A DNA stretch of 64,000 nucleotides from Candidatus Zhuqueibacterota bacterium (GTDB taxonomy: Bacteria > Zhuqueibacterota > Zhuqueibacteria > Residuimicrobiales > Oceaniaggregativiventaceae), in contig WJME01000336.1 in the NCBI GenBank assembly GCA_014728115.1, forward strand, positions 1-64,000, written 5' to 3'. The first letter of the stretch is position 1. Each line of letters begins with the position of its first letter. Below, piece by piece: positions 1 to 9,645 of the stretch. The notes under the pieces are model-generated. The model had not been told where the DNA came from and did not search any database. It saw only the letters and a program-made list of their open reading frames with translations. The position numbers were made by a program, and so were the translations under genes.

Positions 1-980
1 GGATAGTGGATTTGGTCATTTCCTGAATTCCCGGATGAAGCGACCATTACCACGCCACGTTCAAACGCATATTGAATGACATCTTCCAACAATGGGGTAA
101 TATATTTTTCGCCCCAGCTCATGTTGATGACTCTGGCGCCCTGTTGAACGGCGTACAAAATGGCTGCTGCACTGTCATCTTCTTCACCATAGCCTGCAGG
201 TGTGAACGATTTAATCGCCATAACCCGGCATCCTGGGGCCAGCCCAGAGATCCCTATGCCATTGTCAGAAGTGGCACTGATGATTCCGGAAACAGCCGTT
301 CCATGATTGTGTTCATCCATAGGGTCATTGTCTCGATCGAGATAATCCCCTCCGGTCGGATGATCCGGTGCATCGGTAAAATCCCATCCTACGATATCGT
401 CGATAAATCCATTGCCATCCTCGTCAATGTGGTTAATGTCCTCAGGATCGAATCGTCCATTATTATTAAGATCCTCGGCCGGATTGATCCACACATTTTG
501 CCAGAGATCCGGATGCTCATAGTCCACCCCGGTATCGATGACTGCAATAAGAATATCATTTTTTCCACGTTCAATCGCCCAGGCCGATTCAGCCTGGATG
601 ATTTGCAGAGCCCATTGCCGGCTATAGAGTTCATCGTCAACTCTTTGATGAATTCGAAAGACCTGATTGATGTGAACATCCGTGATAGCACTATTTTGCC
701 TGCATGCGGCAATAAATGTTTCCACATCTGCATGATCCGGAAGCACGACTTTACGCCATTTTTGCAAAGATTCTGACAGGCCGGCCATGTCCGGTAAAAG
801 GGATTCGATTTTCTCAGGCATATGTTTTTGCAAAATCCGGTCTACCGTTTGTACACCAGTTGGCGAATTTTTGTTGCTTTTGGCGAGAACAGGGGCTTGA
901 TTCAGCTTGATCCAGACCACTTTGGGAAAGGCCACTGAACACAAACTGAGCAAAAATATACACAATACAAATCGTTTCAT
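1..980 (-). CDS. Secreted subtilisin-like serine protease (S8), partial
   Basis: An open frame of 326 codons starts at ATG 980 and runs off the left edge without a stop. The N-terminus is a signal peptide (KR, then a hydrophobic stretch, residues 4-18). Residues 60-115 resemble an I9-like propeptide. The S8 catalytic Asp is in AVIDTGVD (D149), the catalytic His in NHGTAVSG (H226), and the oxyanion Asn in SSGNSG (N318). The nucleophile Ser lies outside the window. Asp/Asn-rich loops at residues 170-196 (NNNGRFD, DEDGNGFID) look calcium-binding. It begins 7 bp after the glycosyltransferase stop, so it is probably co-transcribed. A secreted protease is well supported; the substrate is unknown. 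Confidence 0.9.
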   Translation of the reverse strand, partial: MKRFVLCIFLLSLCSVAFPKVVWIKLNQAPVLAKSNKNSPTGVQTVDRILQKHMPEKIESLLPDMAGLSESLQKWRKVVLPDHADVETFIAACRQNSAITDVHINQVFRIHQRVDDELYSRQWALQIIQAESAWAIERGKNDILIAVIDTGVDYEHPDLWQNVWINPAEDLNNNGRFDPEDINHIDEDGNGFIDDIVGWDFTDAPDHPTGGDYLDRDNDPMDEHNHGTAVSGIISATSDNGIGISGLAPGCRVMAIKSFTPAGYGEEDDSAAAILYAVQQGARVINMSWGEKYITPLLEDVIQYAFERGVVMVASSGNSGNDQIHY

Positions 981-987
981 GCAAGTC

Positions 988-1905
988 TCACTTGTAGGAC
1001 TGTTGTTTCATCAGAGTCACATTTACGGGTTCGCTCAGGGCTAAATACAATAATCGCAACCAGGTAAGGCTGGTCAGAATAATATATACAAGGTTCGTGC
1101 CAGCTTTCCGGTATTTATTCAGATAATCGTAAAAAGACCGGTGTGATGAAACGATCATACTGGCCCGATGACGATAGATCGATGAGCCTTTCTGATGAAT
1201 GATATACGTTCCGGCAAAGAAATAGATCCTCCACCCCGCCTCGATAATCCGCTGGCACCAGTCCACATCACTGAAAAACATAAAAAATCGCTCATCCAGT
1301 AATCCCACCTTGGAGATGACACCGGCCCGGGTAAGTAAAAAGGCCCCTTGAGGTTGTTCGACATCACGAGATGTGTTGTGATCGAATTCGGTCATTTTCC
1401 AGGTTTTTAACGGTAAAGGCAAACGCGACAATCCCGTCACTTCTAAAAGCACATCCTTAAAATCCGGAAATCGACGGCAAGAAGGTTGTATCCGCTGATC
1501 GGGATATCGCAACTGTGGGGCAATCACACCGATGCGAGGGTGTTCTTTTAGAACGGCCAGCAATATATTCAATGTATCTGGTTGAACAAATACATCGGGA
1601 TTCAATAACAATACATGCTTGCCGTGATGTATTTTCAAGCCCTGATTGACAGCATGCGTAAATCCCAAATTTGATGCATTGTAAATGATATCGAGACGAT
1701 GAAACGAGGCTTTGAGCCTTTTGTGGTTTTTTCTCAACCAGGGTCGGGTTTGGTCAGAGCTGGCATTATCGACAATAACGAGTTGTTGAACAGTACTCTC
1801 GAGAGTCTTTTCCAGATGCGCGATACAGTCAGAAATCACATCGCCACTGTTAAAGGTAACCAAAACAGTGGCGACATCATAACATTCATTCTTTATTGAG
1901 GTCAT
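988..1905 (-). CDS. Family 2 glycosyltransferase
   Basis: The protein has 305 residues. It transfers a sugar from a nucleotide-sugar donor, probably during cell-surface glycan synthesis. GT-A features are the N-terminal VLVTFNSGD, VDNASSD (45-51), NLGFTHAVNQG (79-89) and LLLNPDVFVQPD around 99-110, where D104 would be the metal or nucleotide ligand. A second acidic motif, FFSDVDWC, lies in the acceptor half. The shape matches rhamnosyltransferase-like (WbbL/RfbF) enzymes. There is a C-terminal hydrophobic segment (YIILTSLTWLRLLYLAL) that may associate with the membrane. It follows the TPR gene by 30 bp. No strong ribosome-binding site precedes the ATG. Donor and acceptor cannot be told from sequence. 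Confidence 0.87.
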   Translation of the reverse strand: MTSIKNECYDVATVLVTFNSGDVISDCIAHLEKTLESTVQQLVIVDNASSDQTRPWLRKNHKRLKASFHRLDIIYNASNLGFTHAVNQGLKIHHGKHVLLLNPDVFVQPDTLNILLAVLKEHPRIGVIAPQLRYPDQRIQPSCRRFPDFKDVLLEVTGLSRLPLPLKTWKMTEFDHNTSRDVEQPQGAFLLTRAGVISKVGLLDERFFMFFSDVDWCQRIIEAGWRIYFFAGTYIIHQKGSSIYRHRASMIVSSHRSFYDYLNKYRKAGTNLVYIILTSLTWLRLLYLALSEPVNVTLMKQQSYK

Positions 1906-1935
1906 GGTGCGAAAAGGTCAAAGGGAAGAAAGGAC

Positions 1936-3384
1936 CTACTCTTTATTGCGTTCTTCTTGTAGTTTTTTATTGAGGTATTCCAGTTTTGTCTGATACCACT
2001 CGTTATCAGGATGTTTTTTAGCCAACATTTCAAATACATCAATCGCTTTTTCATATTGACCTTGGGCGGCATATATTTCACCGAGTGTGGGTGTCACGAA
2101 TTTTTCTTTGGGTGATGGAGCGCCTTTGTCTTCTTCTGATCGAGGGGTGTGTGGCTCAGGGGGGGTATTTTGCTCCTGCTCCGCAGAGACCGGCTCTTCT
2201 TGGTGCTGAAGGTCAGGCTCGATATCAAAATCGATATCCTGATCTTCATCATCCTCCAGAGAGGCCAGAAAAGACGATAATTCCTGCTCGTCTTGTTCGA
2301 ACGTATCTTCTATGTCTTTGGGGATATCCACATCCGATTCTTTATCGATATCATCGATACTATCATCAAACTGTTGCAAAGGTTCGTCATCCAATTCAGA
2401 GGGAGGTTGGGGTTCAGTTTTCTGAATGGGTTCTTTTGCCGGAATGTCTTCTCTTGTTTCTTCCTGCGAGTCCTGTTCCGTTTCCAGAGACTCTAGCACC
2501 TGTCGCTGGCTTTTTTCTTCTTCATCCATTTCGGGTCGAAAAATATCATCCAGCAATTCACTGAACCGAGCTTCTTCGTTATCAACTTCATTGTCTTGAT
2601 AATCTACATCCTCCTGTTCCTCGAGTTCAGAGATCAGCTCGGACTCGTCCATTTCACTTTCCTGAGATTGGGTCGTGATATCATCCAGGGTATCCTGAGA
2701 GGAAGGCTGGACATCTTTCTCGTTGGTTTCCAATTCTTGTTCAGGAGCTTCAATTTCGAGATCAAAATCCAGGTCTGGAGCTGTATGCTCTTCCTTTTCC
2801 GGTTCTACAGGGGGGGCAGCTTCCGCTTCCGGTTCCATTTCCGGTTCAACTTTAGGTGATTCGCTCTTTTCTAATTCAAGTTCCTGCTCAAAATCCGTAA
2901 AATCCTCAAATCCACTAGATATTTCCAATTCATCTTCGAGGTCAGGGGGTTCCAACTCTTTTTCCCCCACGGTGACATCGAAAAAAGTATCTGATTGTGA
3001 ATTTTCGCCAAAAACGAAAAACGGGTCGATCTCTTTGATTTTTCGATAAGCGGCTTCACTGGATTTGGACCACCCTTGTTCCTTAAGAATGGCGGCATAG
3101 AGATAATGAGCGCCCACAAATTTGGGTTCGATAGCGATTGCCTTTTTCAATCTTCTTTCGGCCTCATCATACTGCTTTTGCGAATAAAAACATTTTGCCA
3201 ACACATAATATCCGGTTGCATAATTGGGGTGATTTTTCAGCCCTTCCTGACAAAGATCTATCGCCTCGTCGACTTGATCTTCCCCCAAATATAGATCAGC
3301 CAATCTTGCAAACAAAACAGATTGCTGGTTGTGGCTCATTTTCTTTTGCAATTGAGCGATCTCATTCGATAGCTTTTCTTGCAT
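1936..3384 (-). CDS. TPR-repeat protein with long acidic linker
   Basis: The protein has 482 residues and no signal peptide. Residues 1-125 form about three TPR units (typical pieces AEAYYVLAK-like helices, e.g. GYYVLAKCFYSQKQYDEAERRL). Residues 130-420 are low-complexity, very rich in Glu, Asp, Gln and Ser. Residues 425-475 hold one more TPR (TLGEIYAAQGQYEKAIDVFEML) followed by a charged tail. AAGGAG lies upstream of the ATG. TPR arrays mediate protein-protein contacts; the two TPR blocks held apart by a polyanionic tether suggest a scaffold. It sits downstream of lptE and upstream of the glycosyltransferase, so an envelope-related role is possible but unproven. Confidence 0.8.
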   Translation of the reverse strand: MQEKLSNEIAQLQKKMSHNQQSVLFARLADLYLGEDQVDEAIDLCQEGLKNHPNYATGYYVLAKCFYSQKQYDEAERRLKKAIAIEPKFVGAHYLYAAILKEQGWSKSSEAAYRKIKEIDPFFVFGENSQSDTFFDVTVGEKELEPPDLEDELEISSGFEDFTDFEQELELEKSESPKVEPEMEPEAEAAPPVEPEKEEHTAPDLDFDLEIEAPEQELETNEKDVQPSSQDTLDDITTQSQESEMDESELISELEEQEDVDYQDNEVDNEEARFSELLDDIFRPEMDEEEKSQRQVLESLETEQDSQEETREDIPAKEPIQKTEPQPPSELDDEPLQQFDDSIDDIDKESDVDIPKDIEDTFEQDEQELSSFLASLEDDEDQDIDFDIEPDLQHQEEPVSAEQEQNTPPEPHTPRSEEDKGAPSPKEKFVTPTLGEIYAAQGQYEKAIDVFEMLAKKHPDNEWYQTKLEYLNKKLQEERNKE

Positions 3385-3518
3385 GGATAACTCCTTAAGA
3401 AAGGTGGGCTATGCCAAGTAGGCCCCTCATGACTCTACTCGCGCACCCTAGCGTCTATTATAACTTACGTATAATAATCAATTTTGCAGATAATTAAAAT
3501 ACAAATTAAATTTTGTTT

Positions 3519-4019
3519 TTACCATCCGGCAACGGTTTTATTGAGAATTTCTTCTGAAATCTTTTCCATGGCGACGATCAAAGCGTCTTGCCTTCCGGTA
3601 AGAGTATCACCGCTGTCATAAATCCCCCATTGGGTGATTCTTTCCTCCCACAGGATTGTCTTTTTTACTTGATCGGTAGCTTTTACCGATACCGTCAGAT
3701 AGACACGCAAACTTGACACAGTTTCTTGTGGATCGAATGCACCGGCCCGTTCTTCGATACGCATAATTTTACCTTCTACCAGAATATCTGCGACATTCTG
3801 GTCAGAAATTCGAAGTGAATTATCCTGAGTAAACTCCCGGACGACCATATCGGTTAACTCTTCGGTGACCCCAAATTCCGCCGTGGCATTCTCGAACAAA
3901 GGGACAGCTACGGTATTCAAATGCGGTGCCAGTGCACCTTTAAAAGAATAAACTCCACAGCCTGACAATGTGCAGAAAATCAGACAAAAAAGCAAGGAGA
4001 TAAATCGAAATTTAGACAT
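3519..4019 (-). CDS. lptE: LptE-family outer-membrane lipoprotein
   Basis: The protein has 166 residues with a lipoprotein signal peptide ending at the lipobox LSGC (C21). The sequence after it (GVYSFKGALAPHLNTVAVP) and the central NVADILVEGKI region match the LptE/LPS-assembly family found in Bacteroidota and relatives. In that family the protein plugs the LptD barrel and helps deliver lipopolysaccharide to the outer surface. Its start overlaps the end of the sigma-54 activator by 8 bp, implying translational coupling. Pairing of a sigma-54 interaction protein with lptE is a recurrent gene order in FCB genomes. LptD is not in the window. Confidence 0.82.
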   Translation of the reverse strand: MSKFRFISLLFCLIFCTLSGCGVYSFKGALAPHLNTVAVPLFENATAEFGVTEELTDMVVREFTQDNSLRISDQNVADILVEGKIMRIEERAGAFDPQETVSSLRVYLTVSVKATDQVKKTILWEERITQWGIYDSGDTLTGRQDALIVAMEKISEEILNKTVAGW

Positions 4020-5169
4020 TCCTTAATCCATAGCGATTGATCTTGCGATATAATGTTCTTTCAGAGAGACCCAGCGCGCGAGCCGCCTTGCGTTTGTTTC
4101 CATTGGTCTTTATCAAGGTTTCCTGAATGAGATTTTTTTCCATCTCTGCCATAGACCCTTCATCGGGATGTTCATCGATGGCTTCCTCTCCATTTTCGGT
4201 ATACTCTACAGGCATCACATCCTGCCAGGGCTGCAACCGATAACGAGGCATATGACCGGACATTAAGAGCTCTCGCAGTTGGGATATTTCACTCTTGATT
4301 TCGAGCAAGGCTCGAAGCAAAAATTCCCGCTCAACATCTTCCCTAGGCTTGTTCAGTACGGTGGGCAAATTTTTTTGTTCTTCTTTTTGGGTTGTAAGAT
4401 ATTTATGCAACTGTGGCTCATCGATCCGCTTTGCCTTTTCCAAAACAATGACTTTTTCGACTAAATTTCGTAATTCCCGAACATTCCCCGGCCAGGAATA
4501 ACTTTTTAACAAAGAGAGAGCACGATCTGTGAACCCTTGAAACTCGATGTGATTTTCCCGACAAAAATCTTGAGCGAACTTTAGCACGAGTACCGGGATA
4601 TCCTCTGGCCGTTCCCGCAGAGCAGGAACATGAATATGAACCGCATTGAGCCGGTAATAGAGATCCTGGCGAAAATTACCTCTTTCAACTTCGCGTTGCA
4701 AATTCTTGTTGGTCGCAGTAATGAACCGAACATCGATCTTTCTGGTTTGCTGGCCACCCACCCTCATAAACTCTCTGGTTTCAAGCACTCGTAATAATTT
4801 AACCTGAGTGGGTAAAGGAAGATCCCCAATTTCATCGAGAAAAATACTGCTGCCATCCGCTAACTCGAAATATCCCTTGCGGGTTCCTGTCGCGCCTGTA
4901 AAAGATCCTTTTTCATGCCCAAACAATTCGGATTCAATAATGCCTTCGGGAATGGCACCACAATTTACAGTCACCATTGATTTTTCACTGCGCTTGCTGC
5001 GCAAATGGATGGCACGGGCGACCAGTTCCTTACCGGTTCCGCTCTCTCCGGTGATCAATATGGAAATATCCGTAGGAGCCACCTGCTCGATGGTCTCTAT
5101 CAGCTGACGTGTTTGCGCTGAATTTCCCAGGATCCCGACTTTATCCTGTATTTTTTGCCAATTTTCCAT
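4012..5169 (-). CDS. Sigma-54-dependent transcriptional activator lacking a sensor domain
   Basis: The protein has 385 residues. The AAA+ domain starts almost at the N-terminus: Walker A GESGTGKE (41-48), the sigma-54 contact loop GSFTGA (88-93, a variant of GAFTGA), Walker B SSIFLDEIGD (D112, E113), and the R-finger region FRQDLYYRLN. A Fis-type helix-turn-helix closes the protein (NKRKAARALGLSERTLYR). There is no receiver, GAF or PAS domain, so activity must be set by a partner, by oligomerisation or by expression level. It sits 9 bp after the epimerase and overlaps lptE. No -24/-12 promoter was recognised nearby, so its targets are unknown. Confidence 0.93.
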   Translation of the reverse strand: MENWQKIQDKVGILGNSAQTRQLIETIEQVAPTDISILITGESGTGKELVARAIHLRSKRSEKSMVTVNCGAIPEGIIESELFGHEKGSFTGATGTRKGYFELADGSSIFLDEIGDLPLPTQVKLLRVLETREFMRVGGQQTRKIDVRFITATNKNLQREVERGNFRQDLYYRLNAVHIHVPALRERPEDIPVLVLKFAQDFCRENHIEFQGFTDRALSLLKSYSWPGNVRELRNLVEKVIVLEKAKRIDEPQLHKYLTTQKEEQKNLPTVLNKPREDVEREFLLRALLEIKSEISQLRELLMSGHMPRYRLQPWQDVMPVEYTENGEEAIDEHPDEGSMAEMEKNLIQETLIKTNGNKRKAARALGLSERTLYRKINRYGLRNV

Positions 5170-5178
5170 CTGAATTGT

Positions 5179-6090
5179 CTATTTCATTGTCTTTAAAGTT
5201 TCTGCAAGACCTGTTTTTAATTCTGTATGCGGCGCCCAGTCCATTTGCTGCGCTATTTTGTCATACGCGATGACGCTTCGGCGCTGCTCACCGGATTGGG
5301 GACTGCGGTGTTTTGCACTTTTCCCATAGCCGGTCAGCTCGTTCAATATTTCATAAATCGTCAGAATCGTCGTTTCTTTTCCTGTCCCCACATTGTATAT
5401 GTCTGTGTGTTGACTCTCGAGAGCCAAAAGATTGGCATTGACGACATCATCCACATACACAAAATCCCTTGTCTGTAAACCATCCCCATTGATATAGACC
5501 TCCTGGTCATTCAACATGGCCTGGGCGAAAATCGCCACAACCCCGGCTTCACCGTGAGGATTCTGCCGGGGACCGTAGACATTGGCATATCGGAATGCCA
5601 CATAATCGAGTCCGTATGAAAGTTTATAAAAAAAGAGATACTTTTCCCCGGTCAATTTGGTAATGCCATAGGGACTATAGGGCTGTAAAGGATGGGTTTC
5701 CGGTGCCGGATATTGCTCCTGTTCCCCATAAATCGCCCCTCCTGAGGAAGCAAAAATGACTTTCTTGACATTATTTTCGACACAGTTTTGTAAAAGGTTG
5801 ATCATTCCCAAAATATTATTTTCTGCATCAAAGAGGGGATCTCTTACAGAAAGCCGTACATCCATTTGAGCGGCCTGCATATTGACAATATCGAATTGCT
5901 CATCAGCAAACACGGTTTTGACTTTCGGATCCTTGATATTCATTTCATATAGAGTGGCCTGAGAATTGACATTCTCCCGTCTGCCAGTGGCAAAATTATC
6001 TATAATAGAAACCTGGTGCCCAGCCTCAATATATGCATCCACAATATGCGACCCGATAAAACCGGCACCGCCTGTAACCAAAATCTTCAT
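5179..6090 (-). CDS. NAD-dependent nucleotide-sugar epimerase/dehydratase
   Basis: The protein has 303 residues and is an extended short-chain dehydrogenase. The Rossmann motif GGAGFIGSH is at residues 7-15, the SSGGAIYG segment at 115-122, and the catalytic YxxxK is Y141-GIT-K145. RYANVYGPRQ and the C-terminal GTGKETTILTIYEIL fit UDP-glucose 4-epimerase-like enzymes (GalE/WbpP group), which interconvert UDP-hexoses for surface polysaccharide. A GGAG site precedes the ATG. It is 9 bp downstream of purD. Substrate assignment within the family is uncertain. Confidence 0.88.
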   Translation of the reverse strand: MKILVTGGAGFIGSHIVDAYIEAGHQVSIIDNFATGRRENVNSQATLYEMNIKDPKVKTVFADEQFDIVNMQAAQMDVRLSVRDPLFDAENNILGMINLLQNCVENNVKKVIFASSGGAIYGEQEQYPAPETHPLQPYSPYGITKLTGEKYLFFYKLSYGLDYVAFRYANVYGPRQNPHGEAGVVAIFAQAMLNDQEVYINGDGLQTRDFVYVDDVVNANLLALESQHTDIYNVGTGKETTILTIYEILNELTGYGKSAKHRSPQSGEQRRSVIAYDKIAQQMDWAPHTELKTGLAETLKTMK

Positions 6091-6099
6091 ATTTGACTC

Positions 6100-7377
6100 C
6101 TAACCATTCAGGAATTTAAGAGCTTTGGCAGCGATATCTTTGCGGTAATAGGCACCGTCAAAGGTAATTTTACCCACAGCCTCATAAACCCGATTGATCG
6201 CTTGTTTTAATTCATCCGCAACCGCAGTAACTCCCAAAACCCTGCCTCCTGCGGTGACAATTTCATTTCCCTGTTTCTGGGTTCCGGCATGAAAGACCAT
6301 CACATCATTGCCAAATGTTTGATTCAATCCTAAAATGGGTTTCCCTTTTTCATATTCTCCGGGATAACCTCCTGAGGCAATGACTATGCAAACGGCACTC
6401 TTGGCTGAATTTTTAAATTCATACTCATCCAATTGGCCATCTCTGGCGGCCATCATTACCTCGATCAGATCCGATTCGACTAACGGCAGTACAGCCTGGC
6501 TTTCCGGATCGCCGAATCGACAATTATATTCCAGTACTTTGGGGCCAGAGGAAGTAAGCATAAGGCCAGCATACAAAACGCCTTTAAAGGGACGTCCTTC
6601 CAATGCCATGCCTTTAATGGTCCGTTCCATGATAGAATAGCGAACCTCATCCATCAACTCTTCATCCAATTGGGGTGCGGGTGCATACGCACCCATGCCG
6701 CCGGTGTTGGGTCCGCGATCTTTGTCAAAGACCCGTTTATGATCCTGCGAAGGAGACAAATAGATCAAATTCTCACCATCAGAGATGCCCAGCATCGATA
6801 CCTCCTGGCCCTCCAATTTTTCTTCGATCAGCACTTTGCGGCCTGCCTGGCCAAAGACCGCATCCCGAAGGATCATTTTGACGGCTTCGAGTGCCTGATC
6901 TGTAGTATCACATACCAGAGCTCCTTTTCCGGCCGCCAATCCATCGGCCTTGACCACCAGAGGGCCTCCCTGACTATATACAAATCTGCGTGCCTTTTCA
7001 TAGTCGGTAAAGACTTGAAAATCAGCAGTCGGAATATCGTATTCCCGCATAATATGCTTGGCAAATGCTTTGCTGCCTTCGAGTTCTGCGGCTTGCTGAC
7101 CAGGACCAAAAATGGGCATGCCATTGGTTTCAAACTCATCCACAATGCCCATGACAAGCGGAATCTCGGGTCCCACGACAGTAAAATCGATTTTATTCTT
7201 TCGAGCAAAAGCGATCAATTCACGGATGTTTTCCACACTGATCGATTCACAGACTGCATCTTGTGCGATACCAGCGTTTCCCGGCACACAAAAAATCTTT
7301 GAAACATGCTCGCTTTTTTTCAGCATCTTGACCAGAGCATGTTCGCGACCACCGCTACCAACAATCAAAACATTCAT
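6100..7377 (-). CDS. purD: Phosphoribosylamine-glycine ligase (GAR synthetase)
   Basis: The protein has 425 residues, the normal PurD length. It joins glycine to 5-phosphoribosylamine with ATP in the second step of purine synthesis. Visible signatures are VGSGGREHAL at the N-terminus, VVGPEIPL, the ATP-grasp core (GGPLVVKADGLAAGKGA), RGPNTGGMGAYAPAP, and the metal-site segment EYNCRFGDPESQAVLP. AGGAGA precedes the ATG. It lies 18 bp after uvrB and 9 bp before the epimerase, apparently as an operon passenger, since no other pur gene is in the window. Confidence 0.97.
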   Translation of the reverse strand: MNVLIVGSGGREHALVKMLKKSEHVSKIFCVPGNAGIAQDAVCESISVENIRELIAFARKNKIDFTVVGPEIPLVMGIVDEFETNGMPIFGPGQQAAELEGSKAFAKHIMREYDIPTADFQVFTDYEKARRFVYSQGGPLVVKADGLAAGKGALVCDTTDQALEAVKMILRDAVFGQAGRKVLIEEKLEGQEVSMLGISDGENLIYLSPSQDHKRVFDKDRGPNTGGMGAYAPAPQLDEELMDEVRYSIMERTIKGMALEGRPFKGVLYAGLMLTSSGPKVLEYNCRFGDPESQAVLPLVESDLIEVMMAARDGQLDEYEFKNSAKSAVCIVIASGGYPGEYEKGKPILGLNQTFGNDVMVFHAGTQKQGNEIVTAGGRVLGVTAVADELKQAINRVYEAVGKITFDGAYYRKDIAAKALKFLNG

Positions 7378-7395
7378 ATATATTTCTCCTGCGCC

Positions 7396-9465
7396 TTAAA
7401 TATCTTTGCCATGACGGCGGTATTGACGTATTTTATTCTTTTTCAGGGGAGCTGATTGGCGTTTACCGGTCTGCAACTCGTCTATCTGATCCCGCAGTCG
7501 TGCGGCTTGTTCGAACTCTAATTCGGATGCATAATTGAACATTTGCTCTTCAAGCTTTTTGAGCATTTCATCTTTGCCTGTCTTGTCCAGAGACCTCCAG
7601 ATTTTCTGCAGATCCTCTTCGTCGGCCTCGCCTTGGGGAGTTTCGTAGACAACCTTTGCATCTGCGACCCTTGTCGATCCCAGTACGTCTTGGTTTGACT
7701 TGTAAATGGTGCGAGGAATGATACCATGCTGTTCATTGTACGCTTGCTGAATAATGCGTCTTCGATGGGTTTCATCGAGTGCGAATTGCATAGCATGGGT
7801 AATTTTGTCTGCATAAAAGATGACTTTGCCACCCACATTGCGCGCTGCGCGTCCCGCAGTCTGTATCAGAGAACGCTCTGATCGTAAAAATCCTTCCTTG
7901 TCAGCATCGAGAATCGCCACCAAAGAGACCTCGGGTAAATCAAGACCCTCTCTCAGCAGGTTTATCCCCACAAGAACATCAAATTCTGCCAATCGAAGAT
8001 CTCGGAGTATCCCCACCCGATCGAGGGCATCGATCTCTGAATGCAAATATCGAACCCTGATCCCCGCTGCGTTCAAATAATCGGTCAAATCTTCGGCCAT
8101 GCGTTTGGTCAAGGTCGTGACCAGAACGCGCTCATTGTTATCGACACGAATTCGTATTTCATCGATGAGGTCATCGATCTGACCCTGTGTGGGCTTGACC
8201 ACGATTTCCGGATCCATCAAACCGGTAGGCCGAATAATCTGCTCGACGACAATCCCTTCGCTCTGCTCTATCTCCCAATCCCCTGGCGTGGCCGATACAA
8301 AAATCGCTTTTTTCACGCTTGCCTGAAATTCTTCAAAATTCAGGGGGCGATTATCCAGTGCAGCGGGAAGCCGGAAGCCATGGTCTACCAGTGTCTCCTT
8401 GCGGGAACGGTCGCCAAAATACATTCCCCGTAACTGGGGCAAGGTGACATGCGACTCGTCAATGATTATGATAAAGTCATCCGGGAAATAATCGACCAGC
8501 GTATAGGGGCGTTCACCGGGTTTTCGTCCGGATAAATAACGCGAATAGTTCTCGATACCGGAACAGTATCCCAGCTCTTCCATCATTTCCAGATCATATA
8601 ACGTACGGCTTTCAAGTCTCTGTGCTTCCAAAAGCTTGTTTTCATTTCTAAAGGTCGCGAGTTGCTTTTCAAGATCTTTGCGGATCTCCTTGATCGCAAT
8701 TTGGAGCTGCCGGTTTGGAGTGACAAAGTGTTTTGCCGGATAAATACCGATCCGATCCAGTTCATTAAGAATCTCGCCGGTCAGTGTATCGACAATAGAG
8801 ATGCGTTCAATTTCATCCCCAAACATTTCAATACGCACAGCCTCTTTTTCATAAGCCGGTATGACCTCAACGACATCCCCCCTGACACGAAAGGTGCCTC
8901 GCTCAAAAGCGATATCATTGCGCTCATAATGAATCTTGACCAGATTCTGCAAGATTTGATTTCGATCGATCTCTTGCCCTTTATAAAGAAAAAAGAGCAG
9001 TTCTCGCCAATCTTCCGGTCTTCCCAATCCATAGATGCACGACACAGAAGCCACAATAATGACATCCTCCCGGGACAACAAAGAGCTCGTGGCTTTCAAG
9101 CGTAACCGATCGATCTCATCATTGATCGAAGTGTCTTTTTCGATATAGGTATCAGTCGAAGGGACATAGGCTTCCGGCTGATAATAATCGTAATAGCTGA
9201 TAAAATATTCAACTGCGTTATGCGGAAAAAACCCCTTGAGTTCTCCATATAACTGTGCGGCAAGGGTTTTATTATGCGATATGACCAGGGCTGGTTTACC
9301 ATACTGAGCAATGACATTGGCCACGCTAAAGGTCTTACCGCTCCCGGTGACTCCCAGTAAGGTCTGGTATTTTTGCCCCCTTTTCAGACCTTCGACCAAT
9401 TCATCTATGGCTTGTTGTTGATCCCCCTGGGGCTGATATTGTGAGATGAGATTAAATTTCGACAT
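7396..9465 (-). CDS. uvrB: Excinuclease ABC subunit B
   Basis: The protein has 689 residues. UvrB is the damage-verifying helicase-like core of nucleotide excision repair and works with UvrA and UvrC. Walker A GVTGSGKT is at 38-45. The Tyr-rich beta-hairpin ([20 protein letters not shown]) that probes the damaged strand, the helicase block [19 protein letters not shown], and helicase motifs V and VI ([22 protein letters not shown]) are all present. A C-terminal UVR domain ([11 protein letters not shown]) contacts UvrC. It is the first gene of the minus-strand run, behind a consensus promoter. Confidence 0.98.
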   Translation of the reverse strand: MSKFNLISQYQPQGDQQQAIDELVEGLKRGQKYQTLLGVTGSGKTFSVANVIAQYGKPALVISHNKTLAAQLYGELKGFFPHNAVEYFISYYDYYQPEAYVPSTDTYIEKDTSINDEIDRLRLKATSSLLSREDVIIVASVSCIYGLGRPEDWRELLFFLYKGQEIDRNQILQNLVKIHYERNDIAFERGTFRVRGDVVEVIPAYEKEAVRIEMFGDEIERISIVDTLTGEILNELDRIGIYPAKHFVTPNRQLQIAIKEIRKDLEKQLATFRNENKLLEAQRLESRTLYDLEMMEELGYCSGIENYSRYLSGRKPGERPYTLVDYFPDDFIIIIDESHVTLPQLRGMYFGDRSRKETLVDHGFRLPAALDNRPLNFEEFQASVKKAIFVSATPGDWEIEQSEGIVVEQIIRPTGLMDPEIVVKPTQGQIDDLIDEIRIRVDNNERVLVTTLTKRMAEDLTDYLNAAGIRVRYLHSEIDALDRVGILRDLRLAEFDVLVGINLLREGLDLPEVSLVAILDADKEGFLRSERSLIQTAGRAARNVGGKVIFYADKITHAMQFALDETHRRRIIQQAYNEQHGIIPRTIYKSNQDVLGSTRVADAKVVYETPQGEADEEDLQKIWRSLDKTGKDEMLKKLEEQMFNYASELEFEQAARLRDQIDELQTGKRQSAPLKKNKIRQYRRHGKDI

Positions 9466-9490
9466 GTTCTCTGCAAGTTAAGTGACACCA

Positions 9491-9519
9491 AATATACATC
9501 AGATATGACAAATTGTCAA
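9491..9519 (-). promoter_or_regulatory. Sigma-70-type promoter for uvrB
   Basis: On the minus strand, TTGACA (9519-9514), a 17-base spacer and TATATT (9496-9491) lie about 25 bp upstream of the uvrB ATG. The match is close to consensus. No LexA-type box was recognised. Confidence 0.75.
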
Positions 9520-9645
9520 GGTCTTATATATTGTGACAGTCTAAAAAAAAAGTTTCAACAAATGGAAAAATTCTTTATAAAAATGTTGAAACTCTGCTAC
9601 GGACTTGCTACATTGACCCATGAGGATGGAATAGAGTTGGGATCT

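Noticed and set aside
72-776. 234-codon plus-strand frame at the left edge
   Set aside because: Antisense to the subtilisin-like protease, whose catalytic motifs are unmistakable on the other strand.
6100-7400. Purine riboswitch before purD
   Set aside because: Only 18 bp separate purD from uvrB, leaving no room for an aptamer.
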